From: Archangium lansingense
Lineage (GTDB): Bacteria; Myxococcota; Myxococcia; Myxococcales; Myxococcaceae
Assembly (NCBI RefSeq): GCF_026626635.1
Contig: NZ_JAPNKA010000001.1
Location: 1,612,001-1,676,000, forward strand
Reading direction: 5' to 3'
Length of the DNA: 64,000 nucleotides
Within the stretch, counting starts at the first letter, position 1. Each line of letters begins with the position of its first letter. Of this stretch, positions 58,701-64,000 are shown piece after piece. Made by a program: the position numbers and the translations under genes. The notes beneath the pieces were generated by a model. It searched no databases and was not told where the DNA came from. It saw only the letters and a program-made list of their open reading frames with translations.

Positions 58701-60446
58701 ATCGGTACGAAGCTGCTGGTGACAATGGCCATCGCCTATCCCGAGGACCTCGAGGTCACCGTCGGCTCGTCCGACACGGCCAGCCTGCAGGTGGCCCAGG
58801 GCGGCAAGGTGATCATCCCCAAGGGGCTGCTCAGTGCCGAGGTGAAGCTCATCCCCCTGGCCGCGGCCAGCAGCGTGACGCTGACCGCCACCCTGGGGCC
58901 CTCGAGCAAGCAGACGACGGTGCGCGTGCTGGGCACCGCGGAGCAGCCCACGCTCAACGGCCTCACTCCGCGCCGCGTCCTCACCGCGCCGTCCAACGAC
59001 GTGACGCTCGTCGCGTCCCTGGACATCCCCGCGCCGGCCAACACCACCCTGGAGTTCGTGGTGACGCCTCCGGAGCTCGGCTCGGTGGAGCCCGCGACGG
59101 TGACGTTCGGAACCGACGCCTCCGTGGTGCCCTTCACCTTCAAGACGTCGGCGTCGGCGACGCCCGGCACCAGCTCGGGCACCATCACCGCCCGGTTCGT
59201 GGGCGCCTCCACGGGGGTGACCTCCGACATCGAGGTCGTCGCGAGCCTCCCGGAGCTCGTCAGCATCACCCCGAGCCCGGTCATCGTCTTCCAGGGCACC
59301 ACCCAGCCGTTCACGGTGACGCTGAACGGGGCGGCGCCTGGAGAGATGCTCGTGAAGCTGGTGGCGGCGCCCACCACGGCGGGTGCGGCCTTCGGCACGG
59401 TGCCCGTCGCGGTGCCGGTGGCAGCGGGGGCCAGCTCGGCCACCTTCGACTTCGCCGCGGATGCCACGGCCAGTGGCACGGGCACCATCAAGGCCTCGCT
59501 CGGTACGAAGGATGCCACCGCCAACGTGACGGTGCGCCTGCCCTACCCGAAGATCGCCAGCCTCAGCCCGACCACGGCCAAGATGATTCCCAATGCCTTG
59601 CGGACCTTCACCGTGAAGCTCGACAAGAACGCCGAGCCCGGTGGGTTCATCGTGGCGCTCACCCTCACGCCCTCCTCGCTGGGCACGGTCCCCGCGACGG
59701 TGACCATCGCCGAGGGTAGCAATACGGCCAACGTGACGTTCACCTCGGGCGCGGTGGATGGGACTGGCAAGCTGGAGGCTTCCAATACCCTGGGCGCGGG
59801 TAGCAAGGCCTCGGCGGACATCACCGTGGAGACGCTGCCTCCGCACGTGGTCATCAGCGAGTTCGCCCCGCAGGGCCCGAACAGCGCGGGTACTGGAACC
59901 ACCGCCACCAACGAGTTCATCGAGCTCTACAACCCGACGAGTGAGGAGGTGGACCTGGGGGGCTGGGTGCTCCAGTACAAGAGCGCCACCGGCTCGACCT
60001 ACGCGGGCACGTACACGTTGCCGACGGGAGCGAAGATCGCACCCAACGGCTACTACCTGGTGACCGCGGGCGGCTACATCGGGACGGTGACCGGGGACGC
60101 GAGTTACGGCACCACGCTCTCCATGGCCGCGGGAGCGACCGGTGGTGGCCACGTGCGCCTGGGCATGCCGGGCACCTCCGTCGCCATTGTCGACCCGCTG
60201 GCGGTGGACACGGTGGGCTACGGCACGGGCAACTCTCCCGAGGGGACCGCCATCACCCCGATGGCCGACGTGGCCGGCAGCTTCGAGCGCAAGGCCTACG
60301 TCACCTCGACCGTCGCCTCGATGGCCTCGGGCGGCGCTGACGTGGCGAAGGGCAATGGCTACGACTCGGACAACAACTCGACCGACTTCGTGCTGCGCAC
60401 CGTGCGGGATCCGCAGAGCTCGACGAGCCCGACCGAGCAGCCGTAA
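55773..60446 (+). CDS. giant lipoprotein with DUF4215, amidohydrolase, TSP3-like, Ig-like and lamin-tail domains
   Basis: A 1557-residue lipoprotein (LLLLTAC, Cys22). Domains in order: three DUF4215 Cys repeats at 27-53, 62-88 and 101-127 (CGNG...C.DGN..NGDGC...C); an amidohydrolase/metallo-dependent hydrolase about 160-545 with HDHID (His224, His226), [12 protein letters not shown] and IALGTDWL (Asp); thrombospondin-type-3/calcium repeats about 628-735 ([26 protein letters not shown]); a beta domain about 740-940; several Ig-like modules about 950-1355; a lamin-tail domain about 1357-1552 ([35 protein letters not shown]). Likely a surface enzyme with adhesive tail. The antisense frame of over 1400 codons is a shadow. 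Confidence 0.85.
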   Translation: MRNHPRLLLALLSAGLLLLTACPSEQCGNGRVEGKEQCDDGNTSNGDGCSRTCTNEVAPAVCGNGEAEVGEACDDGNSVNGDGCQNDCSVTKPGDEVLSVCGNGKREIFEACDDGNTTNGDGCESTCVVTPLAQTTCPGAASLPQPEEGATCKVTPGAADNKARLYMGVVLMDGKTLIGGQVLVDDKGVIACSSCDCSGVPAATGATSISCPQGVISPALINAHDHIDFQRGPENWTAERYEHRHDWRVGGAAHAGHTRIAAGSTATDLGVRWAELRQVMAGTTAIVSSGGRPGFLRDLNSFGTAQEGLGEPKVNFQTFPIGDSAGEELESGCGYKTPLDSPSAIPPLSAYMPHIAEGISTSARNEFLCLSGQGEGSKDVLTSRTAIIHGVGLTAVDIAKMAERGTGLIWSPRTNIALYGDTAMVTTYKQMGVNIALGTDWLQAGSMNILRELRCASYLNQSHYSQAFTDEELWRMVTVNAADLTDIWEKLGRIAPGKVADLAIFKLKDNAFSPHRAVIQANPDDVVLTVRGGKPLYGDKAVVDALTVGAADPCEELPVCGSTKAACVKSETGKTLAELRDANKSAYDLFFCSDTVPTNEPTCEPQRTATTPVAASQNGSTLYTGARRLADYDGDGVANAQDNCPIVFNPVRPMDNGAQADTDSDGVGDACDPCPLAANSTTCTAANPADEDGDGILSPNDNCPGVANADQEDTDGDFRGDVCDACPTENPGDSVCEVSLYDVKKPVNGVTPLMGYNVTIPSAVVTAIAGNSYFVQIPTAELTNGPEWSGAYVFNSSSTAIKPAVGDHIKITSALVADYFGQLQLTSVTFTKLGTAAQPTPIIVAPSDVNTGGSRAAALESVLVELHNVFVSKQEPTPGTADSAPTYEFVVDTHADGTEVQGVRVNDIIYRHPMPAVGTEYRKVRGILEWRNGNSKVEPRNVDDLLLPPPPLASLGSSSPQFIRESTTCSPNGCSLIGTKLLVTMAIAYPEDLEVTVGSSDTASLQVAQGGKVIIPKGLLSAEVKLIPLAAASSVTLTATLGPSSKQTTVRVLGTAEQPTLNGLTPRRVLTAPSNDVTLVASLDIPAPANTTLEFVVTPPELGSVEPATVTFGTDASVVPFTFKTSASATPGTSSGTITARFVGASTGVTSDIEVVASLPELVSITPSPVIVFQGTTQPFTVTLNGAAPGEMLVKLVAAPTTAGAAFGTVPVAVPVAAGASSATFDFAADATASGTGTIKASLGTKDATANVTVRLPYPKIASLSPTTAKMIPNALRTFTVKLDKNAEPGGFIVALTLTPSSLGTVPATVTIAEGSNTANVTFTSGAVDGTGKLEASNTLGAGSKASADITVETLPPHVVISEFAPQGPNSAGTGTTATNEFIELYNPTSEEVDLGGWVLQYKSATGSTYAGTYTLPTGAKIAPNGYYLVTAGGYIGTVTGDASYGTTLSMAAGATGGGHVRLGMPGTSVAIVDPLAVDTVGYGTGNSPEGTAITPMADVAGSFERKAYVTSTVASMASGGADVAKGNGYDSDNNSTDFVLRTVRDPQSSTSPTEQP

Positions 60447-60460
60447 CTGACTCCGGACCT

Positions 60461-60484
60461 GCCCGCCTCCACCGTGGGGCGGGC
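60461..60484. terminator. possible bidirectional terminator between convergent genes
   Basis: GCCCGCC and GGCGGGC pair around a 10-base loop in the gap between the giant lipoprotein gene and the convergent TetR gene. A further GGCCGGCC palindrome follows. There is no T-run on either strand, so this may be a Rho-assisted end. Confidence 0.35.
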
Positions 60485-60551
60485 GGGGCCGGCCGCGGTC
60501 CTCACGCCCTCCGTGTCACGCAGTCCGGGTGATGCGGGGGGCGTTGTCGTT

Positions 60552-61187
60552 TCAGCGCGAGACGATGCCGTCCACCAGCAACTGCTCCAGCGTCGTGAGG
60601 GTGGCGTCGTACGTCACCGACTCGCGGAACAAGTTCTGGTGCAGCACCGCGCCGATGAAGCCGCCGATGATGGAGTTCGCGGCCTGGCTCGCGTCCACGT
60701 CCAGGCGGAACTCCTTCGTCTTGTGCTGGCCGTAGCGGATGATGTTCTCCGCCACCGCGACGTACAGCCCCAGCTTCTCCCGGATGGCCTCGGCCACCCG
60801 GTCGTTGTTCTCCGCCGACTCCGCCGCCACCATCCCGAAGAAGATGCCGTACTCGCGGTGGTAGCGCAGGAACTGCTGCGTGCGCTGCATGAACGTCTTG
60901 AGCTGCACCCGCGCCGGCTGTTTGCGGTGCTCGCTCAGCACTTCCTGGAACTCTTGGAGGTAGCGGGTGTGCAGTTCGTCGATGGCCGCCAGCAGCAAGT
61001 CCTCCTTCGTCGGGAAGTGCCAGTAGAGCGCTCCGGGTGTCATCCGGATGGCCTTGGCCAGCTCCGCCATCGTCGTCGCCAGGATGCCCCGGCGAGCGAA
61101 CAGCGTGATGGCCGCCTCCATGATTTCCACTCGCGTCCGAGCCGCGCGCTCTTGCTTGATCTCCCGCTTCGTCGCTGCCTTACGCAT
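60552..61187 (-). CDS. TetR-family transcription regulator
   Basis: A 211-residue regulator. The helix-turn-helix is TTMAELAKAIRMTPGALYWHFPTKEDLLLAAID; the N-terminus is basic (MRKAATKREIKQERAAR). The C-terminal ligand domain is all-helical (QAANSIIGGFIGAVLHQNLF). The GALYWHFPTKEDLL segment is the classic TetR recognition helix and turn. It lies 46 bp before the metallophosphoesterase gene's stop, on the same strand, but with no obvious operator. Target unknown. Confidence 0.88.
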   Translation of the reverse strand: MRKAATKREIKQERAARTRVEIMEAAITLFARRGILATTMAELAKAIRMTPGALYWHFPTKEDLLLAAIDELHTRYLQEFQEVLSEHRKQPARVQLKTFMQRTQQFLRYHREYGIFFGMVAAESAENNDRVAEAIREKLGLYVAVAENIIRYGQHKTKEFRLDVDASQAANSIIGGFIGAVLHQNLFRESVTYDATLTTLEQLLVDGIVSR

Positions 61188-61233
61188 CTGTCCGGTATCC
61201 TACTCACCCCGGGCGCGCAACGTCACGTTTGTG

Positions 61234-62424
61234 TCAGGCGAGCAGCGTCACCTTGACGATCTCCGGCGGAGCGGCCACGCGCAGGGGAGGGCCCCAGAAG
61301 CCTGTGCCACGGCTCACGTAGATGTGGCTGTCGCCCTCGCGGAACAGCCCCGCGTCATGCTCCCAGATGGCGGACACCACCAGGTTGAAGGGGAAGAACT
61401 GCCCGCCGTGGGTGTGTCCGGAGAGCTGCAGCCCCATGCCTGCCTCGAGCGCGTGCTCACGCCAGCCGGCGGGCTGGTGCGCCAACAACACCGAGGCCCG
61501 CGAGGGGTCTCTCCCCGCGATGGCTGCCGTGAGATCATAGCTGCGCTCGGGATAGCCTGAGCGCCGGGCCCCCCAGTCGTCCACGCCCACCAGGTCGAAC
61601 GAGGCCCCCGGCTCGCCGATGCGCACGTGGCGATTGCGCAGCACCGTGATTCCCATGCGCGTGAGCGCCTCGGCCCATTCCTCGTCACCCGAGTAGTACT
61701 CGTGGTTGCCGGTGACGAAGTACGTGCCGTACCGCGAGTGCAGGTTGCTCAGCGCGCCCACCCCGTGAGCCAGGTGCGCCACCCGGCCGTCCACCAGGTC
61801 TCCCGTGATGCACACCAGGTCGCCCTTCAGGGCGTTGCACTGGGCCACCACCGCGTCCATGAAGCGGCGCTGGATGAGCGGCCCCACGTGCACGTCGCTG
61901 AGCTGGATGATGCTGAAGCCGTCCAGCGCCTTGGGCAGGCCGGGCAGCTTCACCGCCACCTCGTTCACCACCGGCGGGTGGAAGGCGCGCCACACGCCGT
62001 AGCTGGCCACCCCTCCGGTGGCCGCGATCGCTGCGCCCGCCGTCGCCCGCGCGAGGAACTGACGCCGCTCCTCGTCCACCACCGGGGCCGGGGCTGCGTC
62101 CGCCTGGCGGCGATTCAGCCACGCGCTGAGCCTGCGCAGGCCTCCCAGCGACAGCACCCCCAGCAGCAGGTAGACGGCCACGCCCATCCATACCCAGTTG
62201 AGCCTCGAGACGATGGCCGCCGTCTCCCCGGGCAGCAGGCGCGGCACGAACCACCCGCCCGTCATGATCGTGGCCAGCAGCCCCATCAGCACCACGCCGG
62301 CCCGCCGCCAGTGGGGGTGCTTCGCCGTGTCTCGGAAGAGCCGGCGGTACAGGTAGATGTGCCCCAGCACCACCACCACGTTCATGACGACGAAGAAGAG
62401 GATGGATTGCAGAGAGAAGCGCAT
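61234..62424 (-). CDS. membrane-anchored metallophosphoesterase (YaeI/YkuE-like)
   Basis: A 396-residue protein. Three or four transmembrane helices occupy about residues 6-95 (LFFVVMNVVVVLGHIYLYRRLF, LLATIMTGGWFVPRLL, GVAVYLLLGVLSLG). A twin-arginine-like RRQFLARATAGAAIAATGG precedes the phosphoesterase domain. Metal motifs: QLSDVHVG (D-x-H), DLVCITGDLVDG (G-D), TGNHEYY (G-N-H-E) and QLSGHTHGGQ (H-T-H). This is a full calcineurin-like set; the YkuE/YaeI branch cleaves lipid phosphodiester or phosphatase substrates at membranes. The start MRFSLQS was picked over a longer frame. Confidence 0.88.
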   Translation of the reverse strand: MRFSLQSILFFVVMNVVVVLGHIYLYRRLFRDTAKHPHWRRAGVVLMGLLATIMTGGWFVPRLLPGETAAIVSRLNWVWMGVAVYLLLGVLSLGGLRRLSAWLNRRQADAAPAPVVDEERRQFLARATAGAAIAATGGVASYGVWRAFHPPVVNEVAVKLPGLPKALDGFSIIQLSDVHVGPLIQRRFMDAVVAQCNALKGDLVCITGDLVDGRVAHLAHGVGALSNLHSRYGTYFVTGNHEYYSGDEEWAEALTRMGITVLRNRHVRIGEPGASFDLVGVDDWGARRSGYPERSYDLTAAIAGRDPSRASVLLAHQPAGWREHALEAGMGLQLSGHTHGGQFFPFNLVVSAIWEHDAGLFREGDSHIYVSRGTGFWGPPLRVAAPPEIVKVTLLA

Positions 62425-62618
62425 GGCGTTCCGAATACTCACCGGCGCTCCGCGCGCCGCAACCCAATCGTACGTGAAGAAACGTGAAGCCGCTCGCTTG
62501 TGCCCACCGTCACCCCATGCCATGAGTCCCTGCTAGCCGCTGCTCTCCGTGAACGCTTCCCACCGCGGCAATCGCCGCACCGCTGAACCGTATATCCGCG
62601 CATGAATTGGGAGACCGA

Positions 62619-64000
62619 ATGAACTGGTTCAATACGCGTGTCGTGAGCGCGCTCGCCGTTTTCGTACTGGTCGTACCCGCCGCCGACGCAGCGACGCGGC
62701 AGCAGGAACTGGATCGGCTCGTCACGAAGTACCACCAGCTGCGACAGTTCAACGGCTCGGTGCTCGTCGCCGATGAGAAGGGAGTCGTCCACAAGAAGGG
62801 CTACGGCTTCGCGAACTTCGAATGGCAGGTGCCGAATACCCCCGACACGAAGTTCCGCCTCGCCTCCATCACGAAGCAGTTCACCTCGATGGTCATCATG
62901 CAGCTCGTCGCCGAGGGAAAGCTCGGACTCGAGGACAAGCTCACGGCGCACCTTCCGGACTATCGCAAGGACACGGGAGACCGCGTCACGATTGCCCAAC
63001 TGCTGAATCACACCTCTGGAATCCCGAGCTACACGTCAGCACCCGGATTCTTCCAGAACGACTCACGCGACCCGTACACCGTCGCGGACTTCGTGAAGAA
63101 GTTCGCCAGCGGCGACCTCGAGTTCGAACCCGGGACGAAGTACGCGTACAACAACTCCGGGTACTTCCTGCTCGGCGCCATCATCGAGAAGGTCACCGGG
63201 AAGACGTACGCGCAGGTGCTGCGGGAGCGCATCTTCGAGCCGCTGGGGATGAAGAGCTCCGGCTACGATGTCTCCGCGACGGTGCTCTCGAAGCGCGCGA
63301 GCGGCTATCAGCCCGGGCCTGACGGGTACGTCAACGCTCCCTACCTCGACATGTCGCTCCCGTACGCTGCCGGCTCCCTGTATTCGACGGTGGAGGACCT
63401 CTATCTCTGGGACCGGGCGCTCTACCTCGACAAGCTGCTGCCCGCGCCGCTCAAGCAGCGGCTGTTCACGCCGGGGCTGAACCAGTACGCCTATGGCTGG
63501 GTCGTGAATCCGCTCAAGCTGCACGATGGCAAGACGGAGCTCGCCACCATCCGCCACAATGGCGGAATCAACGGGTTCAGCACGATCATCGTCCGCGCAC
63601 CTGAACGCAAAGAGCTCGTCGTCCTCCTCGGCAACGCGGCGGACGGCAGGCTCGAAGAGCTCGCGGCCGGGCTGTTCAGCATCCTCCACGGCATGACGCC
63701 CCAGCAGCCCCGGGTGTCGGTTGGAGAGGTCGTGTCGCAGGTCATCGACAAGGCGTCCGTCGCGGAGGGAATCGCCCGCTACAGGGCCTTGAAGGCCACG
63801 AAGGCGAACGAGTACGACTTCTCCGAGGGCCAGTTGAATGGCGCCGGGTATCGGCTTCTCAGAGCCGGGCGCGTGGCGGACGCCATCGAGCTCTTCAAGC
63901 TGAACGTGGAGATGTTTCCGAGTGCGGCGAACCCCTACGACAGCCTGGGTGAGGCGTACCTGGCCAGCGGAAACAAGGAGCAGGCGCTCGCGAACTACCG
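62619..64000 (+). CDS. serine beta-lactamase-like hydrolase with TPR-like tail, 3' end cut by window edge
   Basis: At least 460 codons, open at the right edge. A signal peptide (VVSALAVFVLVVPAADA) precedes the class C beta-lactamase/AmpC-like (Beta-lactamase family, PF00144-type) fold. It has SITK (Ser-x-x-Lys nucleophile, in RLASITKQFTSM), Tyr-x-Asn in YAYNNSGYFLLG and a third box HNGGINGF. The C-terminal part beyond about residue 380 has a TPR-like run (AIELFKLNVEMFPSAANPYDSLGEAYLASGNKEQALANYR). Such proteins are usually esterases or D-aminopeptidases, not antibiotic-resistance enzymes. All three catalytic boxes are present. Confidence 0.85.
   Translation, partial: MNWFNTRVVSALAVFVLVVPAADAATRQQELDRLVTKYHQLRQFNGSVLVADEKGVVHKKGYGFANFEWQVPNTPDTKFRLASITKQFTSMVIMQLVAEGKLGLEDKLTAHLPDYRKDTGDRVTIAQLLNHTSGIPSYTSAPGFFQNDSRDPYTVADFVKKFASGDLEFEPGTKYAYNNSGYFLLGAIIEKVTGKTYAQVLRERIFEPLGMKSSGYDVSATVLSKRASGYQPGPDGYVNAPYLDMSLPYAAGSLYSTVEDLYLWDRALYLDKLLPAPLKQRLFTPGLNQYAYGWVVNPLKLHDGKTELATIRHNGGINGFSTIIVRAPERKELVVLLGNAADGRLEELAAGLFSILHGMTPQQPRVSVGEVVSQVIDKASVAEGIARYRALKATKANEYDFSEGQLNGAGYRLLRAGRVADAIELFKLNVEMFPSAANPYDSLGEAYLASGNKEQALANY

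Noticed and set aside
55842..60152. 1436-codon minus-strand open frame opposite the giant lipoprotein
   Set aside because: Shadow of a GC-rich gene; composition (HRRRG, repeated GVGG, no domain) is typical of the antisense frame, and the plus strand has clear domains and a signal peptide.

Overview
This window comes from a GC-rich myxobacterium, probably in the Cystobacterineae (Archangium/Cystobacter/Myxococcus side). The evidence is third-position GC bias with long antisense shadow frames, Hanks-type kinases with PEGA or proline-rich tails, a DUF2381 (TIGR02268) protein, MopE-like and DUF4215 Cys-rich surface lipoproteins, and Sit-type polymorphic toxins. No rRNA, tRNA, CRISPR array, phage or transposase gene was seen.

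Layout. (1) 1-9.4 kb is mostly minus strand: an edge-truncated AbiEii-like nucleotidyltransferase, a small membrane protein, a lipoprotein, two alpha/beta hydrolases, a GspE-N plus degenerate-receiver protein, a ZIP metal transporter, an erythromycin-esterase-like protein, a chalcone-isomerase-fold protein and a TPR/double cyclic-nucleotide-binding protein. (2) 9.6-24.5 kb is mixed housekeeping and secreted functions: Cys-rich exported proteins, an XRE regulator, an M28 peptidase, peptide deformylase, a GH5-like lipoprotein, an Hsp70 homologue, a CHAD protein beside an inorganic pyrophosphatase, a five-repeat FG-GAP-like lipoprotein, SelO, a GST/SDR pair and Dps. (3) 24.6-36.7 kb holds a gamma-carbonic anhydrase, two lipases, an S46 peptidase, a REP-like palindrome flanked by two tandem arrays, OsmC, a class III cyclase, a GST, a HAD phosphatase, a chemoreceptor, a host-attachment-family protein and an M20 peptidase.

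(4) 36.8-49.2 kb is the most unusual part, an interrupted toxin/immunity island. It contains a SitA5-like lipoprotein toxin with an overlapping small candidate immunity gene; a 1.27-kb tandem duplication of an AHH-type nuclease tip plus its Imm11-type immunity gene; and a GHH/HNH-type lipoprotein toxin (SitA6-like) with a SUKH immunity gene. At one junction (48073/48074) the second AHH toxin and the SitA6-like toxin have both lost their 5' ends, while both immunity genes remain intact. Between the toxin loci lie an SDR/monooxygenase-like pair with a divergent LysR regulator, a Ser/Thr kinase, a DUF2381 protein and an unknown 301-residue protein. A 26-bp piece of the kinase gene is repeated right behind the SitA5-like immunity gene.

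(5) 49.2-60.5 kb is a cell-surface and signalling block: a PEGA protein, a MopE-like Cys-rich lipoprotein, a PEGA-tailed Ser/Thr kinase, a TPR protein, an FHA protein, and a 1557-residue lipoprotein joining DUF4215 repeats, an amidohydrolase domain, calcium-type repeats, Ig-like modules and a lamin-tail domain. (6) 60.5-64 kb has a TetR regulator, a membrane-anchored metallophosphoesterase and an edge-truncated serine beta-lactamase-like hydrolase with a TPR-like tail.

How the genes may work together (inference): Sit toxins in Myxococcus are delivered between kin by outer-membrane exchange, and the two better-preserved toxin genes here share a recognisable trunk upstream of unrelated tips. 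The island therefore looks like a kin-discrimination locus in the course of duplication, tip diversification and toxin decay with retained immunity. All family assignments are from reading motifs by eye; no database search was run.
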